DNA of 64,000 nt from Microbacterium sp. ProA8 (GCF_039905635.1 NZ_CP157000.1:3286001-3350000); one strand, 5' to 3'. Positions 9,253 to 17,500 are shown, numbered from the stretch's first letter. Notes: generated by a model not told the origin, from the sequence alone. Numbers and translations: made by a program.

Positions 9253-9311
9253 TTCGTTCGGTCCCGTAGGTCACCGCCTGCACCTCAGTCAGGTGTCCGC
9301 ACCCGCGATTT

Positions 9312-9622
9312 TGGCGAGTCGCCAATGGTGCGCTCCGAGCGCCGCGAATATGGCGAGCGCCAGGGAGCGCCGAGTACAGAGCTGAGCAAAGGGGGGCGTT
9401 CCGCCAAAAACGACCACCGCAGACAGCTCTGTTTGGCGAGTCGCCAAGAAGCGCGGAACGCCGAGCTGAGCAAAGGGGCGGCAGGCCCCTCGCCAAGAAC
9501 GACCACCGCAAACAGCTCTGTCTGGCGAGTCGCCAGGAAGCGCGGAACGCCGAGCTGAGCGAGCGCGGCAGGTCATTCGCCAGGAACGACCACCGCAGAC
9601 GGCCGAATATGGCGAGTCGCCG
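9312..9622 (+). repeat. Left array of TGGCGAGTCGCCA palindromes within 87-89 bp tandem repeats
   Basis: The 13-mer TGGCGAGTCGCCA occurs at 9312-9324, 9434-9446 and 9523-9535; a shortened form lies at 9351-9362 and a one-mismatch form at 9610-9622. The copies at 9434, 9523 and 9610 are 89 and 87 bp apart and sit in tandem repeats that also share a GAGCTGAGC block, a TCGCCARGAACGACCACCGC block and a CAGCTCTGT block. No credible gene lies between 9201 and 9743; the frames open across the array translate the repeat itself. Confidence 0.85.
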
Positions 9623-9742
9623 AAAAGCCAGACAATGCATGGAGCGAGGGAGCTCTCCTCCCCAGGCGGGCACGCCCGCTGTTCGTCCGCAGAGTCGGGC
9701 AGACGGGCCGTCGTTGCGAGCGCCAGCATCGACCATCGACAC

Positions 9743-10627
9743 ATGAAGACGCCGTCGCTGCCACCGCACCTCGTGCCCGCGTTCACTCTTCGCGAAGGCC
9801 GAGAAGCCGGAGTCGCCGAATTGCAGCTTCGCAGCCGCAAGCTGCTGGCGCCGTTTCACGGAACCCGTGCTGTGCGTGAGGTGGACGGGTTCGTGCGCCT
9901 CCGGCTCCTCATGCGCGTCCTCCCTTCGCATGCCTTCGCCTGTGGCCCCACGGCGGCGGCCCTGCTGGGCTTCCCGTTGCCTGCCGCCGTTCGCCGTGAC
10001 GCATTCGGCCGGCCGACCATCGCCGTGTCATATCCGCGAAACCGCATCCGGGGACGTGGTGTCCGCGGACGGTCATTGCAGATCGCGGAGACCGAACTCG
10101 AGATGCGGCGAGAGATTCGTGTGACCCGCAACACCCGGACGTGGCTGGACCTCTCCGCCGAGCTGGACCTGCCCGCCCTGGTCGCAGTCACTGACTTTCT
10201 GATCTCTCGCCGCCGACGCCGCTGCACGCGAGAGGAATTGGCCGCTGAGCACGCCGCTTCGCCGCACGCTCCGGGCGCTCAGAACCGTCGGCGGGCCCTA
10301 GACCTCTGTACGGAGCACTCGGAATCGCCACGCGAGTCGGAGCTGCGGTGCGCGCTCGAGCAGGCGGGATTGCCTCGCCCAGAGTGCAACGTCGAGATCT
10401 ACGACGGTTCGCGTTTCGTCGCTCGCGTCGACATCCTCTATCGCGATCAGAAGCTGGTAGTCGAGTACCACGGGGACTACCACCGCGACCCCGACCAGTG
10501 GAGCCGCGACGAGATCCGGCGTGCCGAACTGGAATCCCTCGGATACCGCGTCACGGTCGTCACACGGCGGGACTTCGACGACCTGGCTGCGCTCGCAGAT
10601 CGAATCCGCCGACTTCTGATGGCGTGA
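9743..10627 (+). CDS. DUF559 (Vsr/PD-(D/E)XK-like nuclease fold) protein with AbiEi-like N-terminus
   Basis: The 294-residue protein has an N-terminal half resembling the AbiEi/type IV antitoxin-like region found in many actinobacterial DUF559 proteins (FACGPTAAALLGFPLP near residue 72) and a C-terminal DUF559 domain (about 200-294) with VDILY and VVEYHGDYHR, where the acidic residues and histidine match the Vsr-like restriction-endonuclease fold. A nuclease activity is therefore plausible but not shown. The ATG was picked by family N-terminus; I see no good ribosome site. The gene is enclosed by two arrays of a palindromic repeat, and has no methylase or toxin partner next to it. Many such paralogues occur in Microbacteriaceae, and their job is not established. 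Confidence 0.8.
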   Translation: MKTPSLPPHLVPAFTLREGREAGVAELQLRSRKLLAPFHGTRAVREVDGFVRLRLLMRVLPSHAFACGPTAAALLGFPLPAAVRRDAFGRPTIAVSYPRNRIRGRGVRGRSLQIAETELEMRREIRVTRNTRTWLDLSAELDLPALVAVTDFLISRRRRRCTREELAAEHAASPHAPGAQNRRRALDLCTEHSESPRESELRCALEQAGLPRPECNVEIYDGSRFVARVDILYRDQKLVVEYHGDYHRDPDQWSRDEIRRAELESLGYRVTVVTRRDFDDLAALADRIRRLLMA

Positions 10628-10700
10628 GCCGCGCGGACGAGTCGCCGCGGCCGGCGGGTTCCCGCCCGCCCAGTCGTGCCAGCGTCCTATCCGCGCGCTA

Positions 10701-10893
10701 TGGCGACTCGCCAAGAAGCGCGCACCGCTGGCGTTTGTGGCGACTCGCCAAAACCACTCACGGAGGCCGGCAGCTCTGGCGACTCGCCAAAAACTCGGTG
10801 AAGTCGGGACCCCCCGACTGTTCGTGCGCACCGCCCGCTTCCGTGACTCGCCAGAAACGTCGTCCCGCAGCGGCATTTGTTGGCGACTCGCCA
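10701..10893 (+). repeat. Right array of TGGCGACTCGCCA palindromes
   Basis: Perfect 13-mers occur at 10701-10713, 10738-10750, 10777-10789 and 10881-10893, plus a partial GTGACTCGCCA near 10843-10853. Every copy has C at the centre, whereas every left-array copy has G. The first right copy continues with AAGAAGCGCG, the same flank as left copies, so the flank keeps its direction while the centre base is switched. Confidence 0.85.
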
Positions 10894-10971
10894 CGAACGC
10901 GCCGGCATTCGTCGACCCGTCGCCCGCTCGTTCGTCGTCCTTGGTGAGGACGATCAACGAAAGGACACCCC

Positions 10972-11100
10972 ATGGGACGGCGAATCGACCTGGTGATGGA
11001 GTGGGCGGCGGCGCTGGCGAACCTGATGCCCGCGCACCGCACGCTGCTGCTCGCAGACGACGAGGGGCACCGCGCGGACGGCGAAAGGGGCTGCGGCTAG
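10972..11100 (+). CDS. Possible 42-residue small protein
   Basis: An ATG with a good AAGGA ribosome site 7 nt upstream opens a 42-codon frame that encodes an amphipathic helix-like N-terminus (RRIDLVMEWAAALANLM) and a charged tail. Its TAG stop overlaps the TAG stop of the convergent murB gene within the palindrome CTAG. I do not recognise it. The ribosome site argues for expression; the short length and the neighbouring repeat array argue caution. Confidence 0.35.
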   Translation: MGRRIDLVMEWAAALANLMPAHRTLLLADDEGHRADGERGCG

Positions 11101-12233
11101 AGCTCCACGTTGACCAGCACCGGCTCGGGCTGCAGGATCAGCCCGAACTCGGACTGCACGCGGCCCTGGATGAAGCGGGCGAGCTCGGCGAGCTCGGCGG
11201 CGGTCGCCGTGCCGCGGTTCGTCAGGGCGAGGGCGTGCTTCGTCGACAGGCCGGCACGCGAGCGGGGCAGCTTGAAGCCCTTGCGCACGCCGGCGTGCTC
11301 GATGAGCCATCCGGCACTGACCTTGACATCGGACTCGACGGTCGGCGCCGGCGGCACGTAGCCGTCGAAGCTCGCGAGCGGGATGACGAGCACCGGGTCG
11401 AGGTCGGGGTGCACCGGCCAGCGCGGGCACTCGTCGGGGAGCGTGCGGGCGAAGGATGCCGACACCACCGCGTTCTGGAAGAACGAGCCCGCACTGTACG
11501 TGTCGGGGTCGTCGGGATCGAGCACCATCCCCTTGCTGCGGCGCGTCTCGAGGATGCGCTCGCGGACCCACGCCAGTGTCACTTCGTCGTCGGGCCCGAG
11601 CCGCAGCGCGGTGCGCAGCTGGTCGCCGGCGATGCGGCGCGCCCCATGGCCGATCTCGGGGAGGTCGAGGGTGACCGTCAGGATCACCGCCCGCCGCGCG
11701 GGCGCCGAGCCGTAGTGGTGCTTCAGCACCGACGTGCGGAAGCCGAGCCCGAGCTCGGCGGCCGGCACCGTCGAGACCTCGCCGGTGGACTCGTCCAGCA
11801 GCTCGACTTCACTGAGCGTCTGAACGATCTCCTGGCCGTAGGCGCCGATGTTCTGCACGGGAGCGGCGCCGACGGTGCCGGGGATCCCCGACATCGCCTC
11901 GACGCCGCCGAGGCCCTCGGCCACCGCGTAGGCGACGAGCGCGTCCCAGTCGTGGCCCGCCTGCACGCGCAGGCGCACACGTCCGGCCAGGGGCGACGGC
12001 ATCCGTTCGATGCCGTTCGTGAGCACGCGCACCACGGCGCCGTCGAACGGCTCGTCACCGGCGAGCAGGTTCGAGCCGCCGCCGAGCACGAGCCACTCGT
12101 CGCCGGACGCCCAGACGTCGCGGAGGGCGTCGACGAGCTCGTCGGTGGTGGGCGCGTCGATCATGCGGGTGGGCGTGCCGCCGGTGCGCAGGGTCGTGAG
12201 CCGCGACAGCGGGATCGGGGTGACGTCGGGCAT
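11097..12233 (-). CDS. murB: UDP-N-acetylenolpyruvoylglucosamine reductase
   Basis: This 378-residue flavoenzyme reduces the enolpyruvyl group of UDP-GlcNAc-enolpyruvate with NADPH to give UDP-MurNAc, a committed step of peptidoglycan synthesis. The FAD-binding GGGSNLLAGDEPFDG segment (about 50-64), the SGIPGTVGAAPVQNIGAYGQE segment and the catalytic serine region YSAGSFFQN are all present, and FRTSVLK replaces the tyrosine-bearing loop of the E. coli-type enzyme. It sits 3 bp downstream of a MaoC-type dehydratase gene, an arrangement common in Actinobacteria. Confidence 0.95.
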   Translation of the reverse strand: MPDVTPIPLSRLTTLRTGGTPTRMIDAPTTDELVDALRDVWASGDEWLVLGGGSNLLAGDEPFDGAVVRVLTNGIERMPSPLAGRVRLRVQAGHDWDALVAYAVAEGLGGVEAMSGIPGTVGAAPVQNIGAYGQEIVQTLSEVELLDESTGEVSTVPAAELGLGFRTSVLKHHYGSAPARRAVILTVTLDLPEIGHGARRIAGDQLRTALRLGPDDEVTLAWVRERILETRRSKGMVLDPDDPDTYSAGSFFQNAVVSASFARTLPDECPRWPVHPDLDPVLVIPLASFDGYVPPAPTVESDVKVSAGWLIEHAGVRKGFKLPRSRAGLSTKHALALTNRGTATAAELAELARFIQGRVQSEFGLILQPEPVLVNVEL

Positions 12234-12236
12234 GCG

Positions 12237-12650
12237 TCAGATCGTCCGCACGCGCACCTGCGCCTTGACCAGCACCGTCGCGCCGTTGAACGACACGGTG
12301 AGGTCGACGCGCGCCGACTCGTCGTCGACGGCGCCGACCTTCGCGACGACGGTCACGTCGGCTCCGGTCTCGGCGTCGACCACGACGGGCTTGGTGAACC
12401 GGACGCCGTAGTCGAGGATGCGGCCGGTGTCACCGAGCCAGGGCTCGATCGTGCCGACGGCGAGGCCCATCGTGAGCATCCCGTGGGCGAGGACGCCCGG
12501 GAGCCCCACGGCGGCGGCGACGTCGTCGCGGTAGTGGATGGGATTGAAATCCCCGGATGCCCCGGCATAGCGCACGAGGGACTCCCGCGTGAGATGCACC
12601 GTGCGCTCGGCGACGACGTCTCCGACGGTGAGGTTCGTCAGCGCGCTCAC
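12237..12650 (-). CDS. MaoC-like (R)-hydroxyacyl dehydratase, HadB-like subunit
   Basis: The 137-residue hot-dog-fold protein carries the hydratase 2 motif ASGDFNPIHYRDDVAAAVGLPGVLAHGML, with the catalytic Asp and His. It overlaps the HadA-like gene by 4 bp, and in mycobacteria the corresponding HadA/HadB subunits form the beta-hydroxyacyl-ACP dehydratase of type II fatty acid synthesis. In an organism without mycolic acids the role is probably a general fatty-acyl dehydratase; that is inference. Confidence 0.85.
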   Translation of the reverse strand: MSALTNLTVGDVVAERTVHLTRESLVRYAGASGDFNPIHYRDDVAAAVGLPGVLAHGMLTMGLAVGTIEPWLGDTGRILDYGVRFTKPVVVDAETGADVTVVAKVGAVDDESARVDLTVSFNGATVLVKAQVRVRTI

Positions 12651-13096
12651 TGCTCGCCCTCCCCCACCAGCAGGATGGACGTCGCGGTGACGACGTGGTC
12701 GCCCGCGGCATCCGTGATCTCGGACTCGCTCGTCACCATGGCGGCCGCTCCCATCGCACGGATGCCGGTGACAGCGAGCTTCGCGGTCAGCTCGTCGCCC
12801 GCGACGATCGGCCGGGAGTAGCGGAACTTCTGCTCGGCGTGCAGCACGTTCTTGAGGACGATGCCCGAGTCGGGCTCACCGAGCAGCTGCTTCAGCGTGG
12901 ACTCGGCGACGACGATGGCGAAGGTCGGCGGGGCGACGACATCGGGGTAGCCGAGCGCCTGCGCGGCGGCGGGATCGAGGTGCTGCGGGTCTTCGGCGAA
13001 GACGGCGCGCGCGAACTCGCGCACCTTCTCACGGCCCACGAGGTAGGGGGTCGTCGGCGGGAAGTCGCGGCCGACGAGCTCGGGGTTCACTGGCAC
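12647..13096 (-). CDS. MaoC N-terminal-domain (UPF0336/HadA-like) dehydratase subunit
   Basis: A 149-residue hot-dog-fold protein of the HadA type, which lacks the full hydratase motif and acts as the substrate-binding partner of the catalytic HadB-like subunit encoded next to it. The stretch FAEDPQHLDPAAAQALGYPDVVAPPTFA is typical. Two GTG codons are adjacent; I choose 13096, because TAGGAT lies exactly 6 nt upstream, giving a leaderless start and the N-terminus MPVNPELVG. It heads the hadA-hadB-murB transcription unit. Confidence 0.85.
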   Translation of the reverse strand: MPVNPELVGRDFPPTTPYLVGREKVREFARAVFAEDPQHLDPAAAQALGYPDVVAPPTFAIVVAESTLKQLLGEPDSGIVLKNVLHAEQKFRYSRPIVAGDELTAKLAVTGIRAMGAAAMVTSESEITDAAGDHVVTATSILLVGEGEQ

Positions 13097-13102
13097 CACG
13101 CC

Positions 13103-13108
13103 ATCCTA
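13103..13108 (-). promoter_or_regulatory. Leaderless -10 hexamer TAGGAT
   Basis: TAGGAT on the minus strand, 6 nt before the GTG at 13096. Confidence 0.6.
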
Positions 13109-13259
13109 CCGAGCGGCTTCCGCCGGACCGGACGGGAGCGGGCCGGCGTCAGCCGTCGAGCCAAGGGATCCGCGGCGAGACCAGGGCCACCGCCCCCGGT
13201 TTCGGCGCGAGTGCTCTGTCTCGCCGGCGATCCGCTGGACTGACGCCGCGGACGGCCGG

Positions 13260-14066
13260 TCACGCCCGGCGCGGACGCCCGCGCCAGGCCCGCAGCGCCA
13301 TCTGCACGGCGATCACCACGAGGTAGACGGCGAACAGCGCGTTGGCCACGAACGGGTCGAGGAGCACCGCGGCCCACGCGCCGAGCGCCGTCGTCGTGCA
13401 CGCGGCGACACCCACGATCGCGGCGGCGACGAGGTCGACGTTGCGTCGACGCATGTTGCCGACAGTGCCCGACACGGCCGTCGGGATCATCATGAGCAGC
13501 GAGGTCCCCTTGGCCACGAGGTCGCTGGTGCCGAACAGCACCATGAGGGCGGGGACCACGATGATCCCCCCGCCCACGCCGATGAGGCCCGACAGGATGC
13601 CGGTGACCACGCCCAGGGCGACCAGTGCGGCGCCGCTCAGCACGGTGAGGGTGAGCTCGGCGTCGCGCGACGGGATCACGACGAAGAGGCTCACGATCAC
13701 GGCGACGAGGAACCCGACGAAGGCCCACCGCAGCACCGTCAGCGACAGTCGCGGGAGCAGCCACGTGCCGATCTGCGCGCCGAACACGGCGCCGGCCGCG
13801 AGCAGCAGCGCCGGGATCCAGGCCACCGAGCCGTGCACGGCGTAGGAGATCACGCCCACGGCCGCCGTCGGGACGATCGCCGCGAGCGACGTGCCGGCGG
13901 CGAGGCGCTGGTCGAAGCGGAGCAGCAGCACGAGGAAGGGCACGATCACCGTTCCGCCGCCGACGCCGAACAGGCCGGAGAGCAGCCCTGCGAGCAGTCC
14001 GATCCCGACGCAGACGAGGTAGAAACGGAGGTCGTGCGGAGGGCGCTCGGTTTCGGGCGCGGTCAT
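13260..14066 (-). CDS. TauE/SafE-family membrane permease
   Basis: The 268-residue protein has eight hydrophobic segments and two copies of the family signature, GLLSGLFGVGGGTVIVP (N-terminal half) and GILSGLIGVGGGIIVVP (C-terminal half), which mark the sulfite/sulfonate exporter TauE/SafE fold. Members move small organic or inorganic sulfur anions, but assignments are weak and no sulfur gene lies nearby. Its ATG overlaps the stop of the DUF2510 gene by 4 bp, so both are one transcript. Confidence 0.88.
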   Translation of the reverse strand: MTAPETERPPHDLRFYLVCVGIGLLAGLLSGLFGVGGGTVIVPFLVLLLRFDQRLAAGTSLAAIVPTAAVGVISYAVHGSVAWIPALLLAAGAVFGAQIGTWLLPRLSLTVLRWAFVGFLVAVIVSLFVVIPSRDAELTLTVLSGAALVALGVVTGILSGLIGVGGGIIVVPALMVLFGTSDLVAKGTSLLMMIPTAVSGTVGNMRRRNVDLVAAAIVGVAACTTTALGAWAAVLLDPFVANALFAVYLVVIAVQMALRAWRGRPRRA

Positions 14067-14929
14067 TCGTACGAGAGGTCGTCGATCACCCACGCGCCGT
14101 CGGCCTGGACGAGCGTGTAGTAGTACACCGTCGAACCCGGCGACGGGTCTGCCGGCTCGCCGTTGGCGTCGACGAGTGCCGTGAACGTCTCATTCGTCGT
14201 CACAGCGATCTCGTCGCCCAGAGTCTCGACGTCGGTGATCGTGACCTCGTAGTCCTCGAAGTTCTCGTCGAAGCGGACGGAGTCCTCTTCGAAGGTGACG
14301 CAGTCGGTGAAGCCGCTCTGGGTGCGGAAGTCTTCGGTGGTCGAGGCGGTGAACGTCTCGCAGTCGCCGTCCTGCCAGGCCTCGTCGTACAGCTCGACCG
14401 TGGCGACCGCTGAGCGCTCGTCGTCGGACTGGGCGCCGCCGGCCTGGCTGGAGGACGAAGTGGCCGAGAGGAAGAGCAGCGGGATGACCACGGCGGCCGC
14501 GATCACGATGCCGAGCAGCACCACGCCGAGAACGACCCAGACGATCCAGAGCTTCGACTTGCGCGGCTCGGTGGCTGCGGTGAATCCTCCGCCGGCAGGC
14601 GCACCGGGCGCACCGGGGTACATGCCCTGCGGGTATCCCGGGGCGGCAGGCGGATACTGCTGCGCGGCGGGGTAGCCGGGCTGGGCGGCGCCGTCGGGCT
14701 GGCCGGCCGGTCCGGGGACCGCGCCCGCGTCGACCTGCGCGGCGGTCTCGCTCGCTCCCACCGGCTGCTGCTGCTCGAATCCGAGCTGGGCGGCGACGAT
14801 CTCCGCCTCCGTGGGGGCCGGCGACGACTCGGCGTCGGGCTGGGCGACGTGCTCCGTCCACTGCGTCCCGTCCCACCAGCGCAGAGCGCCGTGACCGTCG
14901 TCGTACCAGCCGGGAGGAGTCGTCTTCAT
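14063..14929 (-). CDS. DUF2510 domain membrane protein with extracytoplasmic domain
   Basis: The 288-residue protein begins with a DUF2510 motif (PPGWYDDGHGALRWWDGTQWTEH, residues 5-27 region), continues with a Gln/Pro/Gly-rich cytoplasmic linker, one membrane helix around residues 130-155, and an extracytoplasmic domain of about 130 residues with two cysteines that resembles DUF4878/NTF2-like lipoprotein domains. Function is unknown; DUF2510 proteins are common in Actinobacteria envelopes. The ATG at 14929 follows TAGGGT by 6 nt and is therefore a leaderless start; an upstream TTG is rejected. Confidence 0.8.
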   Translation of the reverse strand: MKTTPPGWYDDGHGALRWWDGTQWTEHVAQPDAESSPAPTEAEIVAAQLGFEQQQPVGASETAAQVDAGAVPGPAGQPDGAAQPGYPAAQQYPPAAPGYPQGMYPGAPGAPAGGGFTAATEPRKSKLWIVWVVLGVVLLGIVIAAAVVIPLLFLSATSSSSQAGGAQSDDERSAVATVELYDEAWQDGDCETFTASTTEDFRTQSGFTDCVTFEEDSVRFDENFEDYEVTITDVETLGDEIAVTTNETFTALVDANGEPADPSPGSTVYYYTLVQADGAWVIDDLSYE

Positions 14930-14935
14930 TGTCAA

Positions 14936-14941
14936 ACCCTA
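14936..14941 (-). promoter_or_regulatory. Leaderless -10 hexamer TAGGGT
   Basis: TAGGGT on the minus strand, 6 nt before the ATG at 14929. Confidence 0.6.
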
Positions 14942-15071
14942 TCGCCGCGCCCAGCGCCCGCCCACAGCGAGCCACAACTCCGCATGGACCGGATGTCACG
15001 TCGAGCCGTTCGCCGGATCGGCACCGTTCGCGTCCGTCGCAGTGCCCGACGAGGAGGAGTCGAGGCCCGCT

Positions 15072-15108
15072 GATGAGCGGATGCCGGCGGTTGCGGCATC
15101 CGCTCATC
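15072..15108 (-). terminator. Terminator downstream of the copper ATPase gene
   Basis: GATGAGCGGATGCC pairs with GGCATCCGCTCATC around a 9-nt loop, directly after the stop at 15116. Confidence 0.85.
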
Positions 15109-15115
15109 CACGGTG

Positions 15116-17443
15116 TCAGCGGTCGAGGACGGCCTGGGTGCTGCGCTCGGGGGTCAGGTCGAGCCGGCGCAGCAGCTGCGCGTTCACAGCGACCACGACG
15201 GTCGACAGCGACATCAGGATCGCGCCCACCGACATCGGCAGCACGAATCCGATCGGAGCGAGCACACCCGCCGCGAGGGGCACCGAGATCAGGTTGTACC
15301 CCGCGGCCCACCAGAGGTTCTGCGTCATCTTGCGGTAGCTCGCACGCGACAGTTCGATGACTGACAGCACCGACCGAGGATCGCTCGACGCCAGGATCAC
15401 GCCCGCCGACCCGATCGCGACGTCCGTGCCGGCACCGATCGCGATGCCCACGTCGGCGCGGGCCAGCGCGGGGGCGTCATTCACGCCGTCTCCGACCATC
15501 GCGACCTTGAGGCCCTCGCCCTGCAGCTCCGCGACCTTCCGCTCCTTGTCTTCGGGACGCACACCGGCGAAGACACGGCGGATGCCGAGAGCCTCGGCGA
15601 CCGCGCGGGCGACGGGCTCGGCATCCCCGGTGATCATGACCACCTCGACGCCGAGCTTCTGGAGCGCGGCGACGGCGTCGCGCGATTCGGGTCGGATCTC
15701 GTCGGCGAGTGCGAGCCCGCCGACGACCTCGCCGTCGCGCACGACATGGAGGATGATCGCCCCCTTCGCGCGCCACTGCTCTGCGGCGGCGACGTCCGCA
15801 CCGCCCACCTCCTCGAGCAGGCGCGGGCCGCCCACGCGGACGACGTGCCCGTCGACGTGCGCGGTGATGCCGACCGCGGGCGACGACTCGAAGCCGGTGG
15901 CCGCGGCGAGCGCCAGTCCGCGCGCCTGGGCGGCACGGACGATCGCCCTGGCGAGCGGGTGCTCGCTGTCGGCCTCGGCGGATGCCGCCAGTGCCAGCAC
16001 CGCGTCGGCGTCGAGCGCAGCGGGGGTGGAGGCGGTCGCGACATCCATCACCGTCGGCTCGCCCTTGGTGAGGGTGCCGGTCTTGTCGAACAGCACCGCG
16101 CCGATGGAGCGCATGCTCTCCAGCGCCAGCCGGTCCTTGATCAGCACACCACCGCGCGCGGCGCGCTCGGTCGCGATCGAGACCACCAGCGGGATCGCGA
16201 GACCCAGCGCGTGGGGGCAGGCGATCACGAGCACCGTGATGGTGCGCACGACCGCCTCGTCCGGCATCCCGAACGCACTCCACACCACGGCGGTGAGCGC
16301 GGCCACGCCGAGCGCGAACCAGAACAGCCAGCCCGCCGCGCGGTCGGCGAGGCGCTGTGCGCGCGACGTCGAGTTCTGGGCTTCGGCGACGAGCCGCTGG
16401 ATGCCGGCGAGCGTGGTGTCGTCCCCCGTCGCGGTGACCTCCACCCGCAGCCCGGAGTCGGTCGCGACCGTGCCCGCGGTGACCTGGTCGCCCGTGGTGC
16501 GGGCTACGGGGCGGGATTCTCCGGTCACCATCGACTCGTCGAGGTCGGCGCGTCCGTCGACGATGCGACCGTCGGCCGGAACGCTGCCGCCGGGGCGGAC
16601 GACGACGACATCGCCGACGCGCAGCTCGGAGGGCGGCACCGTCACGACGCGGTCGCCCTCGACGCGCTCGGCCTCGTCGGGAAGGAGAGCGGCGAGCGAG
16701 TCGAGCGCCGACGTCGTCTGCGCGAGCGAGCGCATCTCGATCCAGTGGCCGAGCAGCATGATCACGATGAGGAGCGCCAGCTCCCACCAGAACTCCAGCT
16801 CGTGGTGGAGCAGGCCGAGGCTCGCACCCCACGATGCGAAGAACGCCACGGTGATGGCGAGGCCGATGAGGAGCATCATCCCGGGCTTGCGGGCGCGGAG
16901 CTCCGAGACGGCGCCGGTGAGGAACGGCCAGCCGCCCCAGAAGTACATGACCGTCCCGAGCACCGGCGAGATCCAGCGCACGAGCGACACGTCGGGGAGC
17001 GTGTAGCCCAGCACCATCGCGAACATGCCCGAGAACAGGACGACGGGCACCGCCAGCACCAGGTTGATCCAGAACAGCCGCCGGAAGCGCGCGACGTGGT
17101 CGGCGCCGTGACCCGCGTGGCCCCCGTGCGCGCCGTGCGCGCCGTGCGCACCGTGGTCGGCGTGAGCCACTGCGGTGTGGTCGTGGGCGGAGTGGTCGGC
17201 GTGAGCCATGGCGCCGTGGTCGTGCGCGAGGTGGGCGTGGGGGTCGGCCGCCTGCGCGTGGTCGTGGTCGGCGTGCTGGTGGCCGGCTTGGCGCAGCCCC
17301 GGGTGGTCGTGGTCGGCACCCGTGGTGGGCGGCGTCATCGCCGCGTGGTCGTGTCCGGAGTGCGCGGAATGATCGTGGCCGGCGTGCGGCTGTTCGGCGT
17401 GCGCGACGGCGCTCAGGTCGCGGTCGCGATTCGGATCGGTCAC
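15116..17443 (-). CDS. copB: Copper-translocating P1B-type ATPase, CopB class
   Basis: The 775-residue pump should export copper (or silver) from the cytoplasm. It has no HMA domain; instead residues 17-116 form a long His/Ala/Asp-rich metal-binding N-terminus. Eight membrane segments, the actuator TGES at 307-310, the transmembrane metal-site motif CPH at 409-411 (CPH rather than CPC marks the CopB/P1B-3 class), the phosphorylation motif DKTGTLT at 453-459, the SEHPLA dipeptide region and GDGVNDAPAL are all present. The GTG at 17443 was chosen because GAGGAG lies 7 nt upstream. The promoter holds a CsoR-like operator, so induction by copper is expected. Confidence 0.93.
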   Translation of the reverse strand: MTDPNRDRDLSAVAHAEQPHAGHDHSAHSGHDHAAMTPPTTGADHDHPGLRQAGHQHADHDHAQAADPHAHLAHDHGAMAHADHSAHDHTAVAHADHGAHGAHGAHGGHAGHGADHVARFRRLFWINLVLAVPVVLFSGMFAMVLGYTLPDVSLVRWISPVLGTVMYFWGGWPFLTGAVSELRARKPGMMLLIGLAITVAFFASWGASLGLLHHELEFWWELALLIVIMLLGHWIEMRSLAQTTSALDSLAALLPDEAERVEGDRVVTVPPSELRVGDVVVVRPGGSVPADGRIVDGRADLDESMVTGESRPVARTTGDQVTAGTVATDSGLRVEVTATGDDTTLAGIQRLVAEAQNSTSRAQRLADRAAGWLFWFALGVAALTAVVWSAFGMPDEAVVRTITVLVIACPHALGLAIPLVVSIATERAARGGVLIKDRLALESMRSIGAVLFDKTGTLTKGEPTVMDVATASTPAALDADAVLALAASAEADSEHPLARAIVRAAQARGLALAAATGFESSPAVGITAHVDGHVVRVGGPRLLEEVGGADVAAAEQWRAKGAIILHVVRDGEVVGGLALADEIRPESRDAVAALQKLGVEVVMITGDAEPVARAVAEALGIRRVFAGVRPEDKERKVAELQGEGLKVAMVGDGVNDAPALARADVGIAIGAGTDVAIGSAGVILASSDPRSVLSVIELSRASYRKMTQNLWWAAGYNLISVPLAAGVLAPIGFVLPMSVGAILMSLSTVVVAVNAQLLRRLDLTPERSTQAVLDR

Positions 17444-17471
17444 AGCGGTTCTCCTCATCGGTACGATGTCA

Positions 17472-17500
17472 TTCATACCCCCTAGGGGTATCAGAGTCAA
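17472..17500 (-). promoter_or_regulatory. copB promoter with CsoR-type operator in the spacer
   Basis: On the minus strand TTGACT (17500-17495) and TATGAA (17477-17472) are 17 bp apart, a near-ideal -35/-10 pair. The spacer and -10 are occupied by the inverted repeat ATACCCC-N3-GGGGTAT (17475-17491), the form of known CsoR copper-repressor sites. Bound CsoR would cover the promoter. No csoR gene is in this window. Confidence 0.8.

Noticed and set aside
9201..9743. Open frames such as those over 9226-9558 and 9289-9840
   Set aside because: They translate the 88-bp tandem repeat and give repeated peptides; no ribosome site or promoter is visible.
9312..10893. CRISPR array
   Set aside because: Repeats are 13-bp near-palindromes spaced irregularly, the tandem units repeat wholly and are not unique spacers, and no cas gene is present.
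15746..17485. 579-codon open frame opposite the copper ATPase gene
   Set aside because: No domain and composition typical of shadow frames; the sense strand has all P-type ATPase motifs.
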